In this document: positions 1 through 7,389 of the stretch, piece after piece
How positions within the stretch are numbered: the first letter of the stretch is position 1
Layout of the letters: each line of letters starts with the position of its first letter
From: Phycisphaerae bacterium
GTDB lineage: Bacteria > Planctomycetota > Phycisphaerae > UBA1845
Length of the DNA stretch: 9,601 nt
NCBI GenBank assembly: GCA_029260155.1
Contig: JAJDDU010000414.1
Location: forward strand, 1-9,601
Direction: 5' to 3'
Program-made: the position numbers and the translations under genes
Notes under the pieces: model-generated
The model's database searches: none
Told to the model about the DNA's origin: nothing
The model's input: the letters and a program-made list of their open reading frames with translations, nothing else

Positions 1-283
1 TCGCGTTCACGATGACGTCGAGGATCTCGTCACACGAATCGTCGGTACAGGCTACGCCGTCGTCGACGCTCGGCGCCGTGCCTGCTTGGCAATCCAACAC
101 CGCGTCGCAGGTCTCCGCCCCATCACAGAACAATCCGTTGTCGCAATTGGCGTCGTTGGTCGCGTTCACGATGACGTCGAGGATCTCGTCACACGAATCG
201 TCGGTACAGGCTACGCCGTCGTCGACGCTCGGCGCCGTGCCTGCTTGGCAATCCAACACCGCGTCGCAGGTCTCCGCCCCATC
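1..283. repeat. Tandem 159-bp repeat inside the Cys-rich gene
   Basis: Bases 1-124 match 160-283 exactly. The period is 159 bp (53 codons), so the reading frame is kept. Past 283 the second copy diverges where it meets the non-repeat N-terminal section, and the first copy runs into the window edge, so more units may lie to the left. Identity at synonymous positions as well as at amino acid level points to recent duplication or gene conversion rather than selection on protein alone. Confidence 0.95.
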
Positions 284-514
284 GCAGAACAGCCCATTAT
301 CGCAGAGGCTGTTGGTCGGGGTGTTGACACACACGCCGGAAGGTCCGGGATTGGAGCACGTGTCGACTGTGCATGGCACGGTGTCGTCACACTCCAAATC
401 CCCCGTGCACTGCGCGCTGCACGGTGTTGCCGCGGTAACCACGACCCAAAGAAGAAGTCCAGCCAAAAGAGTGGCTGCGCGGTCAATTCTCGGTACAAAC
501 GTGAACATGGTCAT
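1..514 (-). CDS. Secreted Cys-rich repeat protein, partial (runs off left edge)
   Basis: The minus strand is open from ATG at 514 to the window edge, giving 171 codons with no stop, so the C-terminus lies outside. An AAAGGA ribosome site at 524-529, 9 nt upstream, favours this ATG over an in-frame ATG at 508. Residues 1-34 look like a signal peptide: an Arg near the start, hydrophobic ATLLAGLLLWVVVTAA, and likely cleavage after CSA. A Cys-rich section (about 35-70) follows, then 53-residue repeats starting CDNGLFCDGAETCD at residues 71 and 124. Each repeat carries six cysteines (71, 77, 83, 89, 103, 108 in the first), which suggests disulfides outside the cytoplasm. Repeats of this look occur in long predicted surface proteins of planctomycetes and myxobacteria; that is recalled family knowledge, and the function is unknown. 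The start, export and repeats are well supported; total length and any anchor cannot be seen. Confidence 0.82.
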   Translation of the reverse strand, partial: MTMFTFVPRIDRAATLLAGLLLWVVVTAATPCSAQCTGDLECDDTVPCTVDTCSNPGPSGVCVNTPTNSLCDNGLFCDGAETCDAVLDCQAGTAPSVDDGVACTDDSCDEILDVIVNATNDANCDNGLFCDGAETCDAVLDCQAGTAPSVDDGVACTDDSCDEILDVIVNA

Positions 515-523
515 CCAAGCGGT

Positions 524-529
524 TCCTTT
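524..529 (-). promoter_or_regulatory. Ribosome binding site of the Cys-rich gene
   Basis: AAAGGA on the minus strand lies 9 nt before the ATG at 514. It would lie 15 nt before the alternative ATG at 508, so it decides for the upstream start. Confidence 0.6.
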
Positions 530-792
530 CAGCCGAACGACACCGCCGATTCCGCTGCCCACTGGGCGCGCGGTAGCAGTGATGCCCAGGTGATGCGTCG
601 CTGGCCACGGGTACGGTCAATTGTGCCCGGTCGACGGTCGCTTCCCCCATTGGCTGCGACCGTACATCGAGCGCGTAGAGTAGGACGCTTTTCCTCTCAC
701 GAGACCAGATCCGATGCGCCCAGCGCAACAATCCTGATCCGACGCTGCTCATTGCGGGGATGCTTCTTTTCGCACTTCCTCGCCAAAGATCA

Positions 793-821
793 AATATATC
801 CAACTGAGGCGGATACTTCAA
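793..821 (-). promoter_or_regulatory. Sigma70-like promoter toward the Cys-rich gene
   Basis: On the minus strand, TTGAAG (816-821) matches four of six bases of the -35 consensus. It is followed after exactly 17 nt by TATATT (793-798), which matches five of six bases of the -10 consensus. Transcription would start near 786 and give an untranslated leader of about 270 nt. The call rests on motif match and spacing only. Confidence 0.5.
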
Positions 822-998
822 GCTGGACCTGGCAACCAGCGAATGACCATAACTGGCTTAACGGGAGGGGTTTAGGGGTATTCTGCCAATCAGGCGAGGT
901 GTTTGTTCGTATCTATCGGGCCAACAACGGCGGAATCTGGCGAAACTTGCGTCCGCGGTAGGCCCCTGAGTCGAGTTTGCCGGGCGATACCTCGGTGA

Positions 999-2450
999 CT
1001 ACACGTGGGCGAATTCGCCGCGTGCACCGCTGTGCTCGGCGCGAAGCTGACTCTTCAGTCGCATCTTGATCTGCAGCATCCCGAGCAGTCCGACTTCGCA
1101 CCGACGCTCGACCGTCATCGGGACGACGACCGGAGGCTGTCCGCTTGCCGTGGTCACCGCCTTGCACCACCCATGTCCAAAGGAAAGGTCGGTTTGAGGA
1201 CCGTGGCCAGGGAGGCGGGCGACATCCGCGACGCATGCGAGCGTACCACGGCGAATGAGCACGCAGGCGGGATCAACCGACGCGACGCCAAACGGCTCCG
1301 TTAATTGCTCAAGCTTGATGTTCTGAGGAGCGACCAGTGCGCCGCTGAGCGGATCGGGATTCCAGTAGCCCCAGCAGATCTGTCCGTCGATCCGCGATCG
1401 TGTCAAGGCCGACACGATCGGCGCGTCCACCGATGCCATCAACCCCAATGTCGTCCGATGCGGAACAACGTCGTCGCCCAGTATGAGTACGTGCCCGAAA
1501 CGCGAGTCCAGCGACTTGGCTTTCTCTGCAAGTTGTACGAATCCGCCGCGAACCGTGTCAGCGAAGATCCTCTCGATCAGAATCCGATCGCCATAGAGCC
1601 GCTCCCACTCCTGCAAGCACGCGACCAGACGCATGCTCAACCAGCCCGTCCGCGGGACCCGAACCGCCACGCACACCCAGCGCGAGTCGTCTTGCTCTTG
1701 CAACCGAGGCCACGACGATACCGGAATCTTGTCGCTGTACAGCAGGTCCAGGTGTGTCAGGTCGATCTGCTTGAGGTGGTCTGCTTCGATACTCGGGTCT
1801 ACCACGATCTCGAAACCCGCGTTTCGCGCCTTGCGAAAGAAGTACACGTCTTCGCCGATAAGCTCGTCTGCAAACTGCCCCACGAACGAACACCAAGGCC
1901 GATCGACACGTTCAAAAACACCACGCTCGATCAAACACAGGCCCAGCCCGGTCGCATCGCAGGTGAACGGCTCTGGCGGAAAATCGTCCGGGTCCATTCG
2001 CCGATAGCCGGCGTCAGCCCTCTCCGGATCGACGACAGTACCACGCAACGACGGATCGTCGTGAACCATGATGTTCGTTCCAACGGTGACGCCGCGTTGT
2101 TCGTCCGGCGGGCCGTAGCGGCGATGCAGAGTCGGCACCGGCGCACACACGATCGGTACGCGGTGCGCGAGGAGTCGATCAAGTGCCCCCGTCTCCATCG
2201 TGACGTCCGTGTCCACGAACAGCAGATGCGTCCACCCCGGTGAGTCCATGAAACGCGCGATCAGCGCATTCCTGCATCGATCGTGCGGATGGTCGTTGTC
2301 CCACCAAAACTCGATCGCCTCGGCTTGCATCGTGGCCGTTATCATCTTCCGGATGGACTCCGCGGAATCCTGATGGATCGAGCCGGTGGACGGAACAGCC
2401 ACCACAACGCGGGCGGAGGATGCACTATCGCGCGAGAGTCTGTTGGGCAT
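999..2450 (-). CDS. Glycosyltransferase with two tandem GT-A-like domains
   Basis: A 483-residue, apparently cytosolic protein with no signal peptide or membrane segment. Domain 1 (about 14-245) begins VVVAVPSTG, has RCRNALIARF at 58-67, the DxD-like FVDTDVTM at 78-85, a GLGLCLIERGVFERV segment at 168-182, and EDVYFF at 200-205. Domain 2 (about 258-465) repeats the plan: VCVAVRVP, LILGDDVVPH at 322-331 where DxD is expected, ACVLIRRGTLACVADV at 395-410, and DLSFGHGW at 421-428. The DxD of GT-A enzymes normally binds nucleotide-sugar through a divalent metal, so sugar transfer is likely. Acceptor and sugar are unknown. Domain 2 has a changed acidic motif (GDD) and lacks the EDV box, so it may act on another substrate or be inactive. 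GGAG at 2457-2460, 6 nt before the ATG, supports the start. The gene overlaps the upstream methyltransferase-glycosyltransferase gene by 26 bp, so they are probably cotranscribed and translationally coupled. Confidence 0.85.
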   Translation of the reverse strand: MPNRLSRDSASSARVVVAVPSTGSIHQDSAESIRKMITATMQAEAIEFWWDNDHPHDRCRNALIARFMDSPGWTHLLFVDTDVTMETGALDRLLAHRVPIVCAPVPTLHRRYGPPDEQRGVTVGTNIMVHDDPSLRGTVVDPERADAGYRRMDPDDFPPEPFTCDATGLGLCLIERGVFERVDRPWCSFVGQFADELIGEDVYFFRKARNAGFEIVVDPSIEADHLKQIDLTHLDLLYSDKIPVSSWPRLQEQDDSRWVCVAVRVPRTGWLSMRLVACLQEWERLYGDRILIERIFADTVRGGFVQLAEKAKSLDSRFGHVLILGDDVVPHRTTLGLMASVDAPIVSALTRSRIDGQICWGYWNPDPLSGALVAPQNIKLEQLTEPFGVASVDPACVLIRRGTLACVADVARLPGHGPQTDLSFGHGWCKAVTTASGQPPVVVPMTVERRCEVGLLGMLQIKMRLKSQLRAEHSGARGEFAHV

Positions 2451-4650
2451 GCGAATCTCCAGTGGGCGTATTTTGCCGACGTCTGCTGTCGCGCGACGTA
2501 TTCATCGGCAGTTGGACCCCCGCGGCTGCCAACATTTGCGGCAAACGCTCGATCCACGTGTGGTCGCGACACAGCCGTGCCCGTGCCCTGGCGGCCAATT
2601 CCATGCGAGAATCGGGGTCCGCGAGCAGGGCGGATACTTTTTCCCGCGCTTCGCGAGGCGTCGCAAACGTCTCGATTTCGACTCCCGGTGTGAAGCACTC
2701 CGAAAGCCCCGGCTGGTCCATATGCAACATCGCGACGCCGCAGGCTGCGATCTGGAACGGCTTGTGCGTGATGCTCTCCTCGTCGTTGCCTTGCGAAATG
2801 TTGATGGCGATACGACCTTTGGCATAGACACCCGGCTGATCGACGTGCATGACCCGTTGCGTCTTGCCGAGGCGCATGCTGGACCAATCGCTCCCGAATA
2901 CGCCGACCTTGAAGTGCCTTGCGAGGTACGCGATCACAAACGTGCGTTGCCAATTCCCGAACTCCCACATCGCCCCGACGGCATCGAAGTAGGCTAGGGG
3001 ATGCGCGCACAGCCACGCGGCCGCGTCGGCGTGATCCGCTGCGATACGCTTGAAATCTTGATACGCACCCAAACGCGGCTTGCTCAAGCGGGACTCAATC
3101 CAGTCGCGTCCCAGCCGCCGCAGCATGCCGTGATGAGATTCCGGCGCGTGCTTGGTCCACACTTCCTCCAAACGTCGGTCGACGTCGCGCGCAACGTGGG
3201 CTTCGATCAAAGCGACGTCCGGGGCGTCACTGTCCAGGAAAGGTGCGATCTCAGCACTGAGACACGGCTGGGATCCGATGATCGCAACGACATCGTATTC
3301 CGGAGTTACGTCGCGCGCCGGCGTCAACGTCTCCGCACTCTCGGCCACCGGCAGGCCATAGGTATTCGCCCACCCCAAGACGTCGCGCACCTCGTCGGCC
3401 GCGAGTTCGCTCTTGACGAAATGGTGGCTGTTGGGTGATCGCAAGAACGGCTGCATACACTCAGCAAGCCCCAACTTCTCAACAGCCCATTGCGGATGAT
3501 CGGTCCACCAACAGATATGCGGAATGCCCACAGTCTCGAAGAACGGCTTGCGCGTACCGTCGCCACTCGTGATGGATGGCCACTCCCAACTTCCGTCCAT
3601 GCCGCTACTCAGCACCGCGCAGATCCGACGTTCGCCCAGCTCGCGAATGAACCCCTTCCAGTCGAGCGACCTCCCCGCGTTCAGCTCCGCCCATTCGTTC
3701 CGAATCTCGTACCCAAGCGTGCGAATCCCCAGCCGTTCCGCTGCACGCATCATGTCGATCAGGTAATGTCGCGTGAAATCCCCCGAGTTCAGCAGCACCA
3801 GCAGCGTGTCAGAATCCTGTGCGGCACGCGAAGCCCGTGTGGCACCCGTTTTCAACCGGTGATTCATCACGCACCGGTCGGAAACCGCTGCCACATCCGA
3901 CAGGCGTATGGAGATTCCGGAGTCGTCGGACCCGCTCGATGCGTTGAGCCCCTCCAGCGCCAACTCATCCGGCGGGGCATCCTCGCGGACATAGAAATCG
4001 TATACTCGCTCGCGGTGGACCTTGCGGTACCCGCGATTCTTCAAATACGGCTCGACGCTCGCGCCGCTCGCGCGGTCGCTCTCGATCACCAGAACCTTGG
4101 GTCTGAACCGGTCCAGGTCGAATCCATCGAGAACGTCCAGCTCCCCGCTCTCGACGTCGATCGAGACGAAATCGATCTGCCAGCCCGACAGCGGATCCCA
4201 TGGCCCCGTGCCGCTCAATGGGTCCCGACGTTCCGTATCGATGATATCGTCCAGGGTCCGCAGCGGGACATCGGTCTTGACCAGTGTCGCCCCCTCGATG
4301 AGACACCGATGCGTGTGCGCGGGGTCGTTCTTGAGGAAACTCAGAAGCGGTAGGCCCTCGCAAACGGTGAATCGGGCAGTCCCACGCTGGTCGGGCCGAC
4401 CGCAGGCAGCATGCACCACGCGGCTGCGAGGCCGCGCTTTCGCCGCCACCCTGCACAAGTCGGGGATGGGTTCGACCAGGATGCCCTGCCAGCCGATTTG
4501 CTCAAAATAGTACGTGGAACTGAGCTCAACGCCGTCATACGCACCCACCTCAATGTAATACCCCGTCCGCACGCCGCGGAACATGCGCTCCAGAACCCGA
4601 TCCTCACCGAATTGGGCCATGCAGGGCGGCGTTGTTACGTCGGCGGTCAT
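2425..4650 (-). CDS. FkbM-type methyltransferase fused to CgeB-like glycosyltransferase
   Basis: A 741-residue bifunctional enzyme. Residues 10-225 form an FkbM-family SAM-dependent methyltransferase: FGEDRVLERMF, the SAM-loop region YIEVGAYDGVELSS (32-45), ILVEPIPD (57-64), and the family's typical IDVESGELDVLDGF (164-177). FkbM enzymes usually O-methylate sugars or small molecules. A linker of about 50 residues (230-280) leads to a GT-B-like glycosyltransferase resembling CgeB (residues 280-715): an N-terminal half with ICWWTDHP (379-386), then the C-terminal donor-side block HKPFQIAACG (629-638), SECFTPGVEIETF (650-662) and DHTWIERL (696-703). It is apparently cytosolic. ATG 4650 is preferred over an in-frame TTG at 4674 because AGAAGGA lies 5 nt upstream. 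It is first in an operon with the tandem GT-A gene. A likely role is adding and methylating a sugar on a surface glycan or glycoprotein; the substrate is not visible. The short DPLSG duplication at 144-156 looks like an insertion in the methyltransferase. Confidence 0.9.
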   Translation of the reverse strand: MTADVTTPPCMAQFGEDRVLERMFRGVRTGYYIEVGAYDGVELSSTYYFEQIGWQGILVEPIPDLCRVAAKARPRSRVVHAACGRPDQRGTARFTVCEGLPLLSFLKNDPAHTHRCLIEGATLVKTDVPLRTLDDIIDTERRDPLSGTGPWDPLSGWQIDFVSIDVESGELDVLDGFDLDRFRPKVLVIESDRASGASVEPYLKNRGYRKVHRERVYDFYVREDAPPDELALEGLNASSGSDDSGISIRLSDVAAVSDRCVMNHRLKTGATRASRAAQDSDTLLVLLNSGDFTRHYLIDMMRAAERLGIRTLGYEIRNEWAELNAGRSLDWKGFIRELGERRICAVLSSGMDGSWEWPSITSGDGTRKPFFETVGIPHICWWTDHPQWAVEKLGLAECMQPFLRSPNSHHFVKSELAADEVRDVLGWANTYGLPVAESAETLTPARDVTPEYDVVAIIGSQPCLSAEIAPFLDSDAPDVALIEAHVARDVDRRLEEVWTKHAPESHHGMLRRLGRDWIESRLSKPRLGAYQDFKRIAADHADAAAWLCAHPLAYFDAVGAMWEFGNWQRTFVIAYLARHFKVGVFGSDWSSMRLGKTQRVMHVDQPGVYAKGRIAINISQGNDEESITHKPFQIAACGVAMLHMDQPGLSECFTPGVEIETFATPREAREKVSALLADPDSRMELAARARARLCRDHTWIERLPQMLAAAGVQLPMNTSRDSRRRQNTPTGDSHAQQTLAR

Positions 4651-4792
4651 GACAGTCCTTCTCTCAGAACGCAAAGCGTCACCTCGAAGTTTCGGTCTTG
4701 ACGCCGGGGCAACTTAAGGGCAAACATGTGCAGCGTTTCGACTTCGGAGCATCTGGTCTCCGGCTATCGAACGGATTGGGGGATTCTGCGGG
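4651..4792. promoter_or_regulatory. Divergent intergenic region between glycan operon and lipoprotein gene
   Basis: These 142 bp separate the start of the minus-strand glycan operon from the plus-strand lipoprotein gene, so promoters for both should lie here. I see TTGACG at 4698-4703 on the plus strand but no good -10 box at the right distance, and nothing convincing on the minus strand. GGGGGA at 4778-4783, 9 nt before the ATG at 4793, is the likely ribosome site of the lipoprotein gene. The assignment rests mainly on gene arrangement. Confidence 0.4.
4656..4662 (-). promoter_or_regulatory. Ribosome binding site deciding the methyltransferase-glycosyltransferase start
   Basis: AGAAGGA on the minus strand ends 5 nt before the ATG at 4650. 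The longer frame begins only with TTG at 4674, so the ATG is the better start. Confidence 0.65.
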
Positions 4793-7333
4793 ATGACTGG
4801 AAACACTGGATGCCGAATTGGGGCCACGCTCACCCTGCTCGTCGGGCTTTCCGTCGCGGGCTGTTCGAGGTCTGAGAGCAAGGCCGCCCTCGAAAACTCC
4901 ACACACAAACCGAAGATCTTCGAGGAAATGTCACGTGCGGCCGGCATCACGCACACGCACCACAAGCCGCAGCTCGATCCACAGCTCAGCAACATCAACG
5001 CCTGGGTCGCGAGCGTCGGCGCAGCCGCCTGCGCAGGCGATTTCGACAACGACGGCTGGATCGATCTCTACGCTGTTGATTCCCGCAAAGGAACGCCCAA
5101 CTTCCTCTACCACAACGACGGAGACGGCACGTTCACCGATGTCGCGGGCGCAGCCGGTGTCCGCGATCTCAACGGCGAGCAGGGCACGAGCATGGATTGC
5201 GTGTGGGGCGACTACGACAACGACGGCCTCAGCGATCTCTATGTCTTGCGATGGGGCAACGACGCTCTGTTTCACAACAACGGAGACGGCACGTTCACCG
5301 ATGTCACGGAGAGGCACTTCACCAAACGCGACGGTTCGCCCGGCACGCAATGGGCCAACGGCAACGGTGTGATCTTCTTCGATTACAACCTGGACGGCCG
5401 ACTTGATATCTACGTCGGCAACTACTTCGACGAGATCGACCTGTGGCATCTTCAAAACACCCGCATAATGCATGAGGATTTCGAGCGCGCCAGAAACGGC
5501 GGTAAGAACTTCCTCTACCGTCAGAACGCCGACGGCACGTTCACCGAGTTGGCTGCGTCGCTGGGTCTCGACGATCCCGGCTGGACGCTGGCCGTGGGCT
5601 CGGCGGACGTGAACAACGACGGCTGGCCCGATCTCTACTGCGCAGACGACTTCGGACCCGACCAACTGTTCTACAACAAAGGCGACGGGACCTTTACCAA
5701 CGTCTCCACAGACGCCATCGGGTTCGACACGAAAAAAGGCATGAACGTCGACTACGGCGACTTCAACAACGACGGCTGGCTGGACATCTACGTCGCCAAC
5801 ATCACAACAGCCGAGTACCTGCAAGAAGGCAACATGCTGTGGCACAACAACGGCCCCGACGCGACGGGCCTCGTCACGTTCACCGACATCGCCATGGAAA
5901 CCGGCACATTCGACGGCGGTTGGGGCTGGGGCGCCAAATTCTTCGACTACGACAACGACGGCGATCTCGACCTGTTGGCCGTCAACGGGTTCATTAGCGC
6001 AGGCGAAGGAAACTACTGGTTTGACCTCGCCTCCTGGACCGTCCTCGGGGAGGACGCTGCCGAAGCCCTCAACTGGCCAACCATCGGAAACCGGTCGTTT
6101 TCAGGCTATGAGCCCTTCCGATTCTGGCAAAACGATAGGCTCGACACGTTTACCCAACGCGCCCGCGAAGTCGGGCTCGACACCGACCGCGACGGCCGCG
6201 GACTCGTCTGCTTCGACTACGACAACGACGGCGACATCGACCTATTCGTCGCCAACCAAGATCAGCCCCCGCAATTGTTCCGTAACAACTCCGGCGAACA
6301 GAGTCACCGCCTGACACTCGCCCTGCAAATCGACTCGTCGACCGAAGTCAACCGCGACGGCGTCGGCACGCGTGTCACCCTGGTTAACGACAGCGGAACA
6401 CAAATCCGCGAGCGCGACGGCGGCAACGGTTACAGCGGCCAGAGTGACCCGCGTTTGCACTTCGGCCTCGGCAAGGAGCCCGTCGCCCAGTTGATCGAGG
6501 TTCGCTGGCCCGACGGTGGCATGCAATACTTCGAAAATGTGCCAGCCGATCAGATCTTCGTCGTACAGCAGGATCCCGCACAGTACGCAGCCCAGTCGTT
6601 GGTGGCCGTGTCGAACCCGAAGTCGCGCGCCCGTGACGCCAAGCCCAAAAAAATCGAGGTCGCCCCCGAGGAGATCAAACGCTTCTTGTCACGTCTGGAG
6701 GCCGAGATACGCTCGAAGCCAGACCAGTACACCCAGTCAGACGCCTACCGCCGCAAGTGCGTGGAATGGGACCGCCACCACCGATCGATCGATTTCCTCG
6801 TCAAGCTATCGAAGAAACACCCCGATCTGCTGCAACCGCGCATTTCGCTCGCAGGTGCCTACATCGACAAAATCCCCACCTGCGGCGGGTTGGCCGCCGT
6901 GGTCAGCAAGGGCACGCTCGCCAACAAGGCGCTCGACGTGCTCAACACCGCCCTCAAGCGTCACGGCCCATCGTGGGTCGTGCATTACGCCCGCGGCATG
7001 AACCACCTCCATTGGCCCCGAATGCTGCGCCACTCGGACGACGCCATCGCCGATTTTGAAATATGCCTCGCCATGCAAGGCGCAGGCGGCGGCACGAAGC
7101 CCCATCACGAACGCACCTACATCGCACTCGGCGATTCCCACGCCAAGAACAAGAGCTACGCATCAGCCCGCAAGATCTGGCAAGACGGCCTGAAGCTGTT
7201 CCCCGAGTCCGAGGCCATCAAGACCCGCCTCGCCATCAAGAAAGACCGCAAGCTCGACAAGTTCGTCATGGACGCCCGCAGTCTCGAAAACCCCATCGAC
7301 ACCAACTTCGCCTTCATCGAACGCGAACCGTAG
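4793..7333 (+). CDS. Lipoprotein with seven FG-GAP/VCBS repeats, ASPIC/UnbV domain and TPR-like tail
   Basis: An 846-residue exported protein. Residues 1-24 are a lipoprotein signal (TLTLLVGLSVAGC), with Cys24 as the lipid-modified residue. Seven acidic loops of the type D-x-D/N-x-D-G-x-x-D-L/I follow at about 83, 140, 197, 272, 323, 385 and 475, for example DFDNDGWIDLY and DYDNDGDIDLF. Several are followed by LFxNNGDGTFTDV. This is the FG-GAP/VCBS pattern, and seven copies fit a calcium-binding beta-propeller. Residues 519-590 (NRDGVGTRVTL, HFGLGKEP, EVRWPDGG) match the ASPIC/UnbV domain, which normally follows such repeats in CRTAC1-like proteins. Residues 620-820 are helical and TPR-like (RISLAGAYIDK, ALDVLNTALKRHG, ARKIWQDGLKLFPES), suggesting protein binding. 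No catalytic motif is visible. It is divergent from the glycan operon and convergent with the next gene. A surface scaffold or adhesion role is inference. Confidence 0.95.
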   Translation: MTGNTGCRIGATLTLLVGLSVAGCSRSESKAALENSTHKPKIFEEMSRAAGITHTHHKPQLDPQLSNINAWVASVGAAACAGDFDNDGWIDLYAVDSRKGTPNFLYHNDGDGTFTDVAGAAGVRDLNGEQGTSMDCVWGDYDNDGLSDLYVLRWGNDALFHNNGDGTFTDVTERHFTKRDGSPGTQWANGNGVIFFDYNLDGRLDIYVGNYFDEIDLWHLQNTRIMHEDFERARNGGKNFLYRQNADGTFTELAASLGLDDPGWTLAVGSADVNNDGWPDLYCADDFGPDQLFYNKGDGTFTNVSTDAIGFDTKKGMNVDYGDFNNDGWLDIYVANITTAEYLQEGNMLWHNNGPDATGLVTFTDIAMETGTFDGGWGWGAKFFDYDNDGDLDLLAVNGFISAGEGNYWFDLASWTVLGEDAAEALNWPTIGNRSFSGYEPFRFWQNDRLDTFTQRAREVGLDTDRDGRGLVCFDYDNDGDIDLFVANQDQPPQLFRNNSGEQSHRLTLALQIDSSTEVNRDGVGTRVTLVNDSGTQIRERDGGNGYSGQSDPRLHFGLGKEPVAQLIEVRWPDGGMQYFENVPADQIFVVQQDPAQYAAQSLVAVSNPKSRARDAKPKKIEVAPEEIKRFLSRLEAEIRSKPDQYTQSDAYRRKCVEWDRHHRSIDFLVKLSKKHPDLLQPRISLAGAYIDKIPTCGGLAAVVSKGTLANKALDVLNTALKRHGPSWVVHYARGMNHLHWPRMLRHSDDAIADFEICLAMQGAGGGTKPHHERTYIALGDSHAKNKSYASARKIWQDGLKLFPESEAIKTRLAIKKDRKLDKFVMDARSLENPIDTNFAFIEREP
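5111..5305 (+). repeat. Near-identical coding repeat within the propeller
   Basis: Bases 5111-5143 and 5273-5305 match over 33 nt with a single mismatch, at an offset of 162 nt (54 codons). Both encode the HNxGDGTFTDV part of neighbouring FG-GAP repeats. A second pair, 5941-5964 and 6211-6234, is identical over 24 nt and encodes FDYDNDGD. Confidence 0.85.
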
Positions 7334-7373
7334 CGCGCGTTTCACCCGCCTCCCCCGTTTAGCGGCGACCCGC

Positions 7374-7389
7374 AGGGGAGCGTTCCCCT
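7374..7389. terminator. Short hairpin between convergent genes, possible weak terminator
   Basis: AGGGGA (7374-7379) and TCCCCT (7384-7389) form a 6-bp stem with a 4-nt loop, directly after the minus-strand stop codon at 7390-7392 and about 40 bp past the plus-strand stop at 7333. No T-run follows on either strand, so it is not a classical intrinsic terminator. Its place between two convergent genes is the main argument. Confidence 0.3.

Larger units (their letters stand above)
515..998. other. 484-bp intergenic region: promoter and leader of the Cys-rich gene
   Basis: No convincing gene lies here on either strand. Open frames that cross it are continuations of frames antisense to, or out of phase with, the flanking genes, and their translations look like random high-GC sequence. 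The stretch looks less GC-rich than the coding parts by eye, with AT-rich patches at 785-800 and 855-915. It holds one good promoter (793-821, minus strand) and a leader of about 270 nt before the ATG at 514. An 8-bp inverted repeat (GTACGGTC at 611-618, GACCGTAC at 658-665) lies in the leader and may be chance. No hairpin followed by a T-run was seen after the glycosyltransferase stop at 999. Confidence 0.6.

Noticed and set aside
611..665. 8-bp inverted repeat GTACGGTC / GACCGTAC as an operator
   Set aside because: Eight-base inverted pairs are expected by chance in a region of this size, and the 39-nt spacing is not typical of an operator.
483..821. Minus-strand frame of 112 codons upstream of the Cys-rich gene
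   Set aside because: It starts upstream of the predicted promoter, overlaps the real start in another frame, and its translation is Arg- and Ser-rich with no motif.
12..961. Plus-strand open frames of up to 291 codons over the Cys-rich repeats
   Set aside because: They are antisense to a gene with signal peptide, ribosome site and regular Cys repeats. The 159-bp period, a multiple of three, keeps such shadow frames open.
1305..2243. 312-codon plus-strand frame
   Set aside because: It is the antisense shadow of the tandem glycosyltransferase; Arg-, Pro- and His-rich with no domain.
4931..5845. 304-codon minus-strand frame rich in Val, Asp and Ala
   Set aside because: It is the antisense image of the repeated D-x-N-x-D-G codons of the propeller gene, which produce its repeated VVVEVA-like phrases.
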